From Dehalococcoidia bacterium (GTDB lineage: Bacteria > Chloroflexota > Dehalococcoidia > GIF9 > AB-539-J10), in contig JAUWOB010000061.1 of the NCBI GenBank assembly GCA_030612345.1, forward strand, positions 1 to 6,132: a stretch of DNA of 6,132 nucleotides, in the 5' to 3' direction. Numbering within the stretch: position 1 is the first letter of the stretch; each line of letters begins with the position of its first letter. A program made the translations under genes and the position numbers. Positions 1 to 5,687 of this stretch are shown one piece after another. The notes under the pieces were generated by a model. That model searched no databases. It was not told the origin of the DNA and saw only the letters and a list, made by a program, of their open reading frames with translations.

Positions 1-35
1 TAGACAGACTGGTGAAAGCGCTGGGCTCACTATAG
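1..35 (+). CDS. gcvPA: C-terminal tail of probable glycine dehydrogenase subunit 1 (partial)
   Basis: Only the last ten complete codons and a TAG stop (33-35) are inside the window. They read DRLVKALGSL, and the partial codon before them ends in TA, so it encodes Ile, Val or Leu. That fits the 'IDxLVxAL' helix that commonly ends GcvPA, the N-terminal half of the split P-protein. The stop lies 12 bases before the gcvPB start, the usual gcvPA-gcvPB arrangement. The call rests mostly on this context; ten residues alone cannot identify a family. Confidence 0.55.
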   Translation, partial: DRLVKALGSL

Positions 36-47
36 AAGGAAAGAGAT

Positions 48-1499
48 ATGAAACATCATTATCTGCTACCTGACATCAGCCAAGCCGGCAGGATGGGGTG
101 CAGTCTCCCGCATTTGGATGTGCCTTCGAGCGAACTTCCGCCTGAGGAGATGCTCCGCCGGGAACTCGAGCTACCTGAGGTCAGCGAGGTCGACCTCGTG
201 AGGTATTTCACCGCCTTAAGCAAGCTCAACTACGGTGTGGACACCGGGTTCTACCCTTTAGGAAGCTGCACCATGAAATACAATCCAAGATGGCATGAGG
301 ATGTGGCCAGGCTTCCCGGTTTCACAGCGCTGCATCCCTATCAGTCTGAGGATTCGGTGCAAGGTGCGCTACAGCTTATGTGCCGTCTACAGGAGTATCT
401 GACTGAGATTACCGGTATGAATGGTACCAGCCTGGTTCCAGTGGCCGGAGCGCATGGTGAGGCCGCCGGTCTGCTAATGGTGAAGGCCTATCATCAGGCC
501 CGCGGAGATAAAGCCCGGAAGAAGATACTATTGACCGATTCATCTCATGGAACAAACCCTGCCAGTGCCGCCATGTGCGGGTTTGAAACAGGCGTTGTGG
601 CGTCCGATGCCAAGGGTGACCTGGATCTGAAAAGCCTTGCGTCGCTGATGGATGAGGAAGTGGCTGCCCTGACCTTAACCATGCCTTCTACTCTGGGCCT
701 GTTCGACCCCAAGATAGCTGAGATTGCGGAATTGGTTCATGAGCGAGGTGGGCTTCTGGGCGGGGACGGAGCGAACTTGAATGCCCTGCTGGGGAGGGCT
801 AAGTTCGGTGAGCTCGGCTTTGACTATGTCCAGCTTAATCTGCACAAGACTTTCAGCACACCCCACGGGGGCGGTGGGCCCGGCTCTGGTCCGGTTTGTG
901 CTAAGGAGGACCTGGTTGATTTCCTGCCCGCACCTCTGGTGACCCAAGATAACGGCAGATACAGGTTTATCTCACCGCCCAAGTCTATAGGAAAGATAGC
1001 CAGTTTCTACGGGAACTTCGGTGTCATGGTCAAGGCCTATGCTTACGTCCGTTCGCTTGGTCCCGACGAGTTGAGGCAAATCAGTGAGGATGCTGTCTTA
1101 AACGCTAATTACCTTAGAGAGAAGCTGAAACCGCATTACTTCCTGCCTTATGACCGTATCTGTATGCACGAGGTTGTGTTTTCCGGGAAAAGGCAGAAGG
1201 CAAAGGGGGTTGCCACGGTGGACATAGCCAAGCGTTTGCTCGATTACGGTCTGCATCCGCCTACCGTCTATTTCCCCCTGACTGTTAGCGAAGCGCTCAT
1301 GACCGAGCCTACGGAAACGGAGAGCAAGGAGACGCTGGACAATTACATTGCCGCTATGGAGGAAATCGCCAGGGATGCCGTTGAGAAACCCGAGATCTTG
1401 CATAATGCTCCCCACAATACGCCGGTTAGACGTCTGGATGAGGCTAAGGCCTTCAGGCAATTAGACCTGCGTTGGGAAATCAAGGAGCAGAAGAAGTAG
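48..1499 (+). CDS. gcvPB: Glycine dehydrogenase (aminomethyl-transferring) subunit 2, P-protein beta
   Basis: This is the PLP-carrying half of the split glycine decarboxylase. With GcvPA it decarboxylates glycine in the cytoplasm and passes the aminomethyl group to the lipoyl arm of H-protein. The 483-residue length is normal for the family. Visible motifs are FYPLGSCTMKYNP (68-80), the SSHGTNPASAA segment (165-175), DGAN (240-243) and NLHKTFSTPHGGGGPGSGP (264-282). In the last motif K267 is the expected Schiff-base lysine. The ATG at 48 has AAGGA at 36-40, seven bases upstream. The two residues before DGAN are Gly-Gly, where relatives usually have Tyr-Tyr or Tyr-Leu; the rest of the active site looks intact. 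It is followed after 52 bases by lpd, which encodes another component of the same system. Identification is firm. Confidence 0.97.
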   Translation: MKHHYLLPDISQAGRMGCSLPHLDVPSSELPPEEMLRRELELPEVSEVDLVRYFTALSKLNYGVDTGFYPLGSCTMKYNPRWHEDVARLPGFTALHPYQSEDSVQGALQLMCRLQEYLTEITGMNGTSLVPVAGAHGEAAGLLMVKAYHQARGDKARKKILLTDSSHGTNPASAAMCGFETGVVASDAKGDLDLKSLASLMDEEVAALTLTMPSTLGLFDPKIAEIAELVHERGGLLGGDGANLNALLGRAKFGELGFDYVQLNLHKTFSTPHGGGGPGSGPVCAKEDLVDFLPAPLVTQDNGRYRFISPPKSIGKIASFYGNFGVMVKAYAYVRSLGPDELRQISEDAVLNANYLREKLKPHYFLPYDRICMHEVVFSGKRQKAKGVATVDIAKRLLDYGLHPPTVYFPLTVSEALMTEPTETESKETLDNYIAAMEEIARDAVEKPEILHNAPHNTPVRRLDEAKAFRQLDLRWEIKEQKK

Positions 1500-1503
1500 C
1501 GGG

Positions 1504-1529
1504 TTGATCTCGTTATGTTCTGTTATAAA
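1504..1529 (+). promoter_or_regulatory. Possible extended -10 promoter before lpd
   Basis: The gcvPB-lpd gap contains TGTTATAAA at 1521-1529, which matches an extended -10 (TGnTATAAT) at all but the last base. A TTGATC lies at 1504-1509, but the 14-base spacer is too short for a normal -35/-10 pair, so only the extended -10 would count. Transcription would start near 1536, leaving a leader of about 16 bases that barely includes the ribosome binding site. Readthrough from gcvPB is the simpler explanation for lpd expression. Confidence 0.2.
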
Positions 1530-1537
1530 TCGTGTTT

Positions 1538-1554
1538 GAGGAAACAGAGCCTTG
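1538..1554 (+). promoter_or_regulatory. Ribosome binding site and TTG start of lpd
   Basis: GAGGA at 1538-1542 lies nine bases before the TTG at 1552-1554. No ATG or GTG occurs in frame before the FAD-binding GGGPGG motif, which begins only ten codons in. The TTG is therefore the only start that keeps the N-terminal Rossmann strand whole. Confidence 0.75.
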
Positions 1555-2934
1555 ACTGAAAAAGACATAGTAGTAATCGGCGGCGGGCCCGGCGGCTATG
1601 TTGCAGCGATTCATGCCGCCCACCTGGGAGCTGAAGTGGCTGTGATTGAGAAAGACAGGCTCGGTGGCACCTGTCTCAACCGGGGTTGTATACCTACGAA
1701 AGCCCTCGTCAGGAGCGTGGAGGTGCTCCTGGAAGCCAGAAGGGCAAACGAGTTCGGAATAGAGGTCGGCAGCATCGAGGCGAGTTTGCCCCGGATTATG
1801 GCGCGCAAGAGGAGAATAGTTGATAGACTGGTGTCCGGCGTCGAGCAGTTGATGAAGGCAAACAAGATAAGTGTCCACAGGGGGGCAGGCTGCATCTTGT
1901 CGCCACACCTGATCAAGGTGGATGATACGGAGATAGCAACCAGGAAGATCATCATCGCTACAGGCTCCGAGTCATCTCCGCTCGTTATCGATGGTCTGCA
2001 CCTGCCCGGGGTGCTCACTACCGATGATATCCTTGAGTTGGAGGAACTCCCCCAGAGCCTTGTGGTTATTGGCGGCAGCCATGTGGGTGTTGAGTTCGCC
2101 AGCATCTTCAGCGCGTTGGGGGCGAAGACTACCATTGTTAAGAGACGCCATCTTCTGTTGGAGCCGGTTGACGAGGAAATTGGCCGGCGTTTTGCTCAGA
2201 CCTTATCCAGGCAGGGAATTGAGGTCATAATCGGAGCTGCCGTTAAGGCCATTAGGAAAGCAGGAGCAGGCCTCAAGGTGGTCTGGGATACTGCCGAGGG
2301 TGAGCACGGAGTCGAGGGAGAGATGGTCCTTATGGCTACCGGTCGCCGACCTTATAGTGAGGGGCTTGGCCTGTCCGAGCTTGGCGTGAAGATGGATGGC
2401 GGAGCCATCGACGTGAATGAACGCCTCGAAACAAACATAGATGGTGTTTACGCCATCGGAGATGTTCTTGGTAAGCATATGTTGGCGCATGTTGCCTCCT
2501 ATGAGGGGGAAATAGCTGCTGAGAATGCCCTCGGCCGCCGTCGCTTGGCGGACTATCGGGCTGTGCCTACCTGCGTGTTTACGTTTCCTGTGGTAGCCGG
2601 TGTTGGCATTACCGAGAAGGAAGCGAAGGATAGCGGCATTCCTCACAAGGTAAGCAAGTTCCCCTTCCTCGCCTGCGGCCGCGCGGTGGCTATGGATGAG
2701 ACCGCCGGCATCGTCAAGATGATCTGCCATGCGGATAGTGGCAAGGTCCTGGGCCTGCACATCATGGGGCCGCATGCCGACGACCTCATTGCCGAGGGTG
2801 CCCTAGCCGTCCAGCTCGGGGCGACAGCCGGGGATATTGCCCATGCTATCCATGCCCATCCCACCTTGCCTGAAGCAGTCCGTGAAACCGCGCTGGGGCA
2901 ACTGCAAGGCTCAATCCATTTCGGAAGGACGTAG
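1552..2934 (+). CDS. lpd: Dihydrolipoyl dehydrogenase (E3 / L-protein)
   Basis: This FAD flavoenzyme re-oxidises the dihydrolipoyl arm of H-protein (and of 2-oxoacid dehydrogenases, if present) and passes electrons to a nicotinamide nucleotide. The 460 residues are in family order: FAD Rossmann motif GGGPGG (10-15), redox disulfide CLNRGC (C41, C46), ATGS (136-139), second nucleotide-binding motif GGSHVG (174-179), FAD-contact AIGDV (301-305) and C-terminal dimer-interface HAHPTLPE with H436 and E441 as catalytic pair. The protein is full length. Odd points are Ser176 in place of the middle glycine of the second GxGxxG, and K197-R198-R199 where NAD-dependent enzymes normally place a glutamate after the second beta strand. 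The partner may therefore be NADP rather than NAD (inference). Its place between gcvPB and lipB indicates it serves glycine cleavage. A related disulfide oxidoreductase is the alternative, but the HxHPT motif and context favour Lpd. Confidence 0.93.
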   Translation: MTEKDIVVIGGGPGGYVAAIHAAHLGAEVAVIEKDRLGGTCLNRGCIPTKALVRSVEVLLEARRANEFGIEVGSIEASLPRIMARKRRIVDRLVSGVEQLMKANKISVHRGAGCILSPHLIKVDDTEIATRKIIIATGSESSPLVIDGLHLPGVLTTDDILELEELPQSLVVIGGSHVGVEFASIFSALGAKTTIVKRRHLLLEPVDEEIGRRFAQTLSRQGIEVIIGAAVKAIRKAGAGLKVVWDTAEGEHGVEGEMVLMATGRRPYSEGLGLSELGVKMDGGAIDVNERLETNIDGVYAIGDVLGKHMLAHVASYEGEIAAENALGRRRLADYRAVPTCVFTFPVVAGVGITEKEAKDSGIPHKVSKFPFLACGRAVAMDETAGIVKMICHADSGKVLGLHIMGPHADDLIAEGALAVQLGATAGDIAHAIHAHPTLPEAVRETALGQLQGSIHFGRT

Positions 2935-2944
2935 AGGTTCGCCC

Positions 2945-3694
2945 ATGTGTGGAGAGAACGAAGTCAGCGGGTCGGGCGTTCCTGAGGGACCTGGTCTGAC
3001 ATCCAGGATATTGTGTCTTGCAGACTACCTGGGAGTGATAGCGTACGAGCATGCGCTGAAGCTGCAGGAAGCCTTGATGCTGGCCAGGGCCAGACGAATC
3101 GTTACGGATGTCTTCCTCCTTCTCCAGCATCCACCGGTGTTGACCGTAGGACGCTTCAGGGGAGAAGAAGACGTAATAGCTCCCCCGGAGACACTGGCCC
3201 GAGAGGGGATGACCGTCGTTCACACCAATCGGGGAGGCGGCGTCACCTATCATGGTCCGGGACAACTGGTCGGCTATCCTATTATCAGTCTCAAGGAACA
3301 TAGCCTCGGCGTGCGTGAGTATGTCTCGAAACTGGAAGCCACCATCATACGGCTACTGCTTGACTTCGGTATCCGCGCGTACCGTGACGCGGATTATCCC
3401 GGCGTCTGGGTTGACGGGGAGAAGATTTGCTCTGTTGGCATACGTGTTAGCCGTGGCGTCACCGCGCATGGTTTTGCTTTGAATGTGAATACCGACCTCC
3501 GTCACTTTGAGTACATAAATCCCTGCGGGCTCAGCGGCAAAGTAATGACGTCTGTTTCCAAGGTATTGGGATATCGCCTGGAAGTCGAAGCTGTCATAAG
3601 ACCTCTGCTTGAGTCCTTCTCGGCGATATTTGGCCTGCAAATCGAACGGGAAGATAAGAAATGTCTGGCTATATTAAACGGCCTGAGTGGCTGA
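2945..3694 (+). CDS. lipB: Octanoyl-[ACP]:protein N-octanoyltransferase
   Basis: LipB moves octanoate from acyl carrier protein onto a specific lysine of lipoyl-domain proteins such as H-protein, the first step of endogenous lipoylation. The frame is open from 2837 inside lpd, but the ATG at 2945 is preferred. It lies ten bases after the lpd stop with AGAGG at 2933-2937, seven bases upstream, giving 249 residues. Motifs in this numbering are LGVIAYEHALKLQ (29-41), QHPPVLTVGR (61-70), RGGGVTYHGPGQ (96-107), the catalytic lysine K160 in GEKICSVGIR, HGFALNV (175-181) and the catalytic cysteine C194 in INPCG. The first 20 or so residues are a Gly/Ser/Pro-rich extension without recognisable motif, so a somewhat later start is possible. 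C162, two residues after the catalytic lysine, stands where alanine is more usual. The last 34 bases overlap lipA in another frame, suggesting coupled translation. Confidence 0.95.
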   Translation: MCGENEVSGSGVPEGPGLTSRILCLADYLGVIAYEHALKLQEALMLARARRIVTDVFLLLQHPPVLTVGRFRGEEDVIAPPETLAREGMTVVHTNRGGGVTYHGPGQLVGYPIISLKEHSLGVREYVSKLEATIIRLLLDFGIRAYRDADYPGVWVDGEKICSVGIRVSRGVTAHGFALNVNTDLRHFEYINPCGLSGKVMTSVSKVLGYRLEVEAVIRPLLESFSAIFGLQIEREDKKCLAILNGLSG

Positions 3695-4539
3695 AGCTGA
3701 GCCCCCTGGACGCCGCCGCGCTGGCCGACATGAGAAAGCTCACCCGTCAGCTAAATCTGCATACGGTCTGCGAAAGCGCCCGCTGTCCCAACCGACAAGA
3801 ATGCTATGCTGAAGGTACTGCCACCTTCATGATTCTGGGGAACGTCTGCACCCGCAACTGCACCTTTTGTGCCGTGGAGAGCGGACGGCCTCAGGCGCCC
3901 GACCCGCATGAGCCGGAGAATGTCGCGGCCGCGGTGGCAGAACTGCAGCTTAAATACGCTGTCATCACTTCTGTCACCAGAGATGACCTTGCCGATGGCG
4001 GTGCGGCCCACTTTGCCCGGACCATCGAGGCCATTCACAACTACAATCCTGACATCATGGTCGAGGCCCTCATCCCTGATTTTCAGGGTTCTCCCTCCTC
4101 CCTGCAGACCGTGACAGATACGCCGCTCGCCGTCCTCAATCACAACGTGGAAACGGTGCCCCGGCTTTACCCCGAAGTCCGCCCTCAAGCAGAATATCGG
4201 CGATCGCTCGGGCTTCTGAGGCAAGCCAGGCTGTCTAAGCCAGGGCTTCTGACCAAGTCCGGCCTTATGTTGGGATTGGGTGAGACCCGGCAGGAAGTCA
4301 TCGACCTGATGGCCGACCTCAGGCAGGCAGGCAGTGACCTTCTAACCATCGGACAGTACCTGCAACCTTCGCTTGGGCATCACAGGGTAGCGAGGTATGT
4401 CCCTCCTGAGGAGTTTGCGGAATATGAGAATATCGGAAAGCAACTGGGCTTTCGCTATGTGGCTTCGGGCCCCCTGGTTCGTAGCTCCTTTCACGCAGCT
4501 GAGACGTATCTCTTGGCTACAGGAGAAGCCATCCGGTAG
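3661..4539 (+). CDS. lipA: Lipoyl synthase (radical SAM)
   Basis: LipA inserts two sulfur atoms into the protein-bound octanoyl chain made by LipB, completing the lipoyl cofactor. The 292-residue sequence has both cluster motifs. The auxiliary-cluster CX4CX5C is C37, C42, C48, and the radical-SAM CX3CX2C is C63, C67, C70. RSSFHA (274-279) matches the C-terminal RSSYxA motif, whose serine ligates the auxiliary cluster; Phe for Tyr is conservative. VTRDDLADGGAAHFA (104-118) and NHNVETVPRLYP (159-170) are also typical of the family. The ATG at 3661 is supported by the start KRPEWLK, usual for LipA N termini, and by GGGAAG a few bases upstream. It begins inside lipB. The oxygen-sensitive clusters do not by themselves imply anaerobic life, since aerobes carry LipA too. 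Confidence 0.97.
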   Translation: MSGYIKRPEWLKLSPLDAAALADMRKLTRQLNLHTVCESARCPNRQECYAEGTATFMILGNVCTRNCTFCAVESGRPQAPDPHEPENVAAAVAELQLKYAVITSVTRDDLADGGAAHFARTIEAIHNYNPDIMVEALIPDFQGSPSSLQTVTDTPLAVLNHNVETVPRLYPEVRPQAEYRRSLGLLRQARLSKPGLLTKSGLMLGLGETRQEVIDLMADLRQAGSDLLTIGQYLQPSLGHHRVARYVPPEEFAEYENIGKQLGFRYVASGPLVRSSFHAAETYLLATGEAIR

Positions 4540-4568
4540 TTCAAGACGGCTTTGGCGATGGAGGTAAA

Positions 4569-4643
4569 ATGCTTCGGAAGTCTATCTATGCGTACAACAA
4601 AGGTCACGCAGTTAGGCGAAGATTGTTGCCTACTGGCCTTTGA
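4569..4643 (+). CDS. Possible 24-codon leader-type ORF (doubtful)
   Basis: An ATG at 4569 follows GGAGG at 4560-4564 by only four bases. The frame encodes 24 residues beginning MLRKSIYAYNKG and containing an Arg-Arg-Arg run. The TGA stop (4641-4643) falls in the loop of the hairpin at 4632-4652. A ribosome at this stop would cover the hairpin, the geometry of a leader-peptide switch, but no regulatory amino-acid run is evident beyond the arginines. No family is recognised and it may well be chance. Confidence 0.15.
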   Translation: MLRKSIYAYNKGHAVRRRLLPTGL

Positions 4644-4652
4644 CAGGCCAGT
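4632..4652 (+). repeat. Perfect inverted repeat / hairpin upstream of the enoyl-CoA hydratase gene
   Basis: ACTGGCCT (4632-4639) and AGGCCAGT (4645-4652) are exact reverse complements separated by the five-base loop TTGAC. No T-run follows, so this is not a standard intrinsic terminator. It overlaps a TTGACA -35 candidate and could be an operator, an mRNA structure at the end of the lipA transcript, or chance. Confidence 0.5.
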
Positions 4653-4669
4653 CATATGAGTGTTAACAT
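4640..4669 (+). promoter_or_regulatory. Candidate sigma70-type promoter for the enoyl-CoA hydratase gene
   Basis: A perfect TTGACA -35 (4640-4645) is followed after 18 bases by TAACAT (4664-4669), which matches four of six -10 consensus positions. Transcription would start near 4676, giving a leader of roughly 115 bases before the ATG at 4791. The -35 begins in the hairpin loop and its last base lies in the right arm, so a protein bound to the palindrome would block it. The weak -10 keeps confidence low. Confidence 0.35.
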
Positions 4670-4745
4670 CTCGTTGTTTCTGGCAATGGGGCACTTTGTG
4701 GACTGTCTCGTTGAAATGGTGCGGCATAGCAGTTCGTTTCACTGA
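4656..4745 (+). CDS. Possible 29-codon ORF (doubtful)
   Basis: An ATG at 4656 opens a 29-residue frame starting MSVNISLFLAMGHF, with a mildly hydrophobic first half and His/Ser-rich end, stopping at 4743-4745. The only ribosome-binding candidate is a poor AGG at 4645-4647. No family is recognised. It would follow the preceding 24-codon ORF closely, but it also overlaps the promoter candidate, so it is probably not translated from that promoter. Confidence 0.08.
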   Translation: MSVNISLFLAMGHFVDCLVEMVRHSSSFH

Positions 4746-4790
4746 CGCAATCATGGTGCCGTCGAAAAACACAAGACAAAGGAGGGTCTC

Positions 4791-5567
4791 ATGACTTACG
4801 AGAACTTAATTGTAGAGAGAGAGGAGCACATCGGCATAATCACCCTGAACCGGCCGCCGGCAAATCCGATAAACCTGGCTGTGCTTGAGGAGTTGGATGC
4901 GGTCTTCTCCGAGTGGGAAAAGGACAAAACGGTGAGAGCTGTAATCATCACCGGCGCGGGTGAGAGGGGGTTTTCGGCCGGCTTTGATGTGAAGACGGCC
5001 GGCACGCCGCAGGGCGAAAAAGCTATGTCCCGCGGCCAGGAAGTGTTCAGCCACATCGAGAAGTATCCCAAGCCGGTAATCGCTGCCCTGAATGGCTTTG
5101 CCCTGGGGGGTGGTTGTGAGCTGGCAATGTCCTGTCACTTCAGGATAATGGTCGACTCCGAGCGAGTGGTGGCGGGACAGCCCGAGATTGACCTCGGTAT
5201 TATTCCTGGCTGGGGTGGTACCCAGCGGCTGCCCAGGCTAGTGGGCAAGACCAAGGCGCTTGAGATGGTTCTGCTCGGCACCAGAATCAAGGCGCCCGAG
5301 GCCTTGAGCATCGGGCTTATCACCAAGATGTCGCAGCCGGGGCAGGTGATGGACGATGCCAGGGAACTTGCCAGGGCGCTGTCAAAGAAGGCGCCGGTCG
5401 CTGTGCAGGTAATCCTCGACGCGGTCAACAGGGGACTTGAGACTGGCATTGACCAGGGCCTGAAGATAGAACTGGAAGGCTCGCAGCGGGTAGGAAAAAC
5501 AAAGGACGCGGTGGAGGGCATGATGGCCTTTATCGAGAAACGGGAAGCTGTTTTCAAGGGTGAATAG
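4791..5567 (+). CDS. Enoyl-CoA hydratase/isomerase family protein (crotonase fold)
   Basis: This enzyme likely hydrates trans-2-enoyl-CoA to 3-hydroxyacyl-CoA in the cytoplasm. The 258 residues are a normal single-domain crotonase length. Visible features are LNRPPANPIN (19-28), the first oxyanion-hole segment GFSAGFD (60-66), the second oxyanion segment NGFALGGGCELAM (101-113), and GQPEIDLGIIPGWGGTQRLPR (split here as GQPE 129-132, then IDLGIIPG and WGGTQRL). E110 and E132 correspond to the two catalytic glutamates of true hydratases, favouring hydratase over isomerase or other crotonases. The loop between them is two residues longer than in the rat mitochondrial enzyme. The ATG is preceded by AAAGGAGGG at 4778-4786, a very strong ribosome binding site. 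The next gene encodes the dehydrogenase for the following step. Substrate chain length cannot be told from sequence. Confidence 0.92.
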   Translation: MTYENLIVEREEHIGIITLNRPPANPINLAVLEELDAVFSEWEKDKTVRAVIITGAGERGFSAGFDVKTAGTPQGEKAMSRGQEVFSHIEKYPKPVIAALNGFALGGGCELAMSCHFRIMVDSERVVAGQPEIDLGIIPGWGGTQRLPRLVGKTKALEMVLLGTRIKAPEALSIGLITKMSQPGQVMDDARELARALSKKAPVAVQVILDAVNRGLETGIDQGLKIELEGSQRVGKTKDAVEGMMAFIEKREAVFKGE

Positions 5568-5573
5568 CTTTGT

Positions 5574-5589
5574 GCGCGAGGATTCGCGC
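5574..5589 (+). repeat. Short GC-rich hairpin just after the enoyl-CoA hydratase stop
   Basis: GCGCGA (5574-5579) and TCGCGC (5584-5589) pair perfectly around the four-base loop GGAT, starting seven bases after the stop codon. There is no T-run, so it does not qualify as an intrinsic terminator. It could protect the 3' end of the upstream message or reduce readthrough into the dehydrogenase gene. Nothing else is evident up to the next ribosome binding site. Confidence 0.4.
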
Positions 5590-5687
5590 TCTATCTGGGC
5601 GGCGAAACAATCCTGAATACAGCATTGCCGCGCTGCGGTCGCAACAACAGGGCCTAAAGAACAAAAGCAAAAAGGAGGGTTTCTGGC

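Larger units (their letters stand above)
4540..4790. other. Intergenic region between the lipoylation operon and the acyl-CoA genes
   Basis: These 251 bases have no convincing gene. They hold a hairpin (4632-4652), a promoter candidate (4640-4669) and two very short plus-strand ORFs, all described separately. No hairpin followed by a T-run, as expected of an intrinsic terminator, follows lipA. An imperfect stem spanning the lipA stop (4526-4552) is too weak to call. The region most likely ends one transcription unit and starts the next. Confidence 0.6.

Noticed and set aside
2203..2775. 190-codon minus-strand ORF within lpd
   Set aside because: It lies wholly antisense to a well-conserved gene, shows no recognisable domain, and long antisense frames are common in GC-rich coding DNA.
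2837..2944. Upstream in-frame ATG that would extend lipB by 36 codons into lpd
   Set aside because: The added residues do not resemble a LipB N terminus, they are an off-frame reading of the conserved lpd C-terminal motif, and the ATG at 2945 has a well-placed ribosome binding site.
4526..4552. Imperfect hairpin AAGCCATC/GACGGCTT over the lipA stop as a terminator
   Set aside because: The stem has a mismatch, a long loop and only three Ts after it, so it does not meet the pattern of an intrinsic terminator.
4491..4772. 93-codon minus-strand ORF through the lipA-hydratase gap
   Set aside because: It begins with GTG, has no ribosome binding site on that strand, runs into the lipA 3' end and resembles no known family.
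4540..4790. Possible insertion-sequence remnant or RNA gene in the intergenic gap
   Set aside because: No transposase-like frame, paired terminal repeats, target duplication, tRNA-like cloverleaf or riboswitch core could be recognised.
5618..5644. CCGC-GCT-GCGG small stem before the dehydrogenase gene
   Set aside because: A four-base-pair stem with a three-base loop is expected by chance in GC-rich sequence and has no associated T-run.
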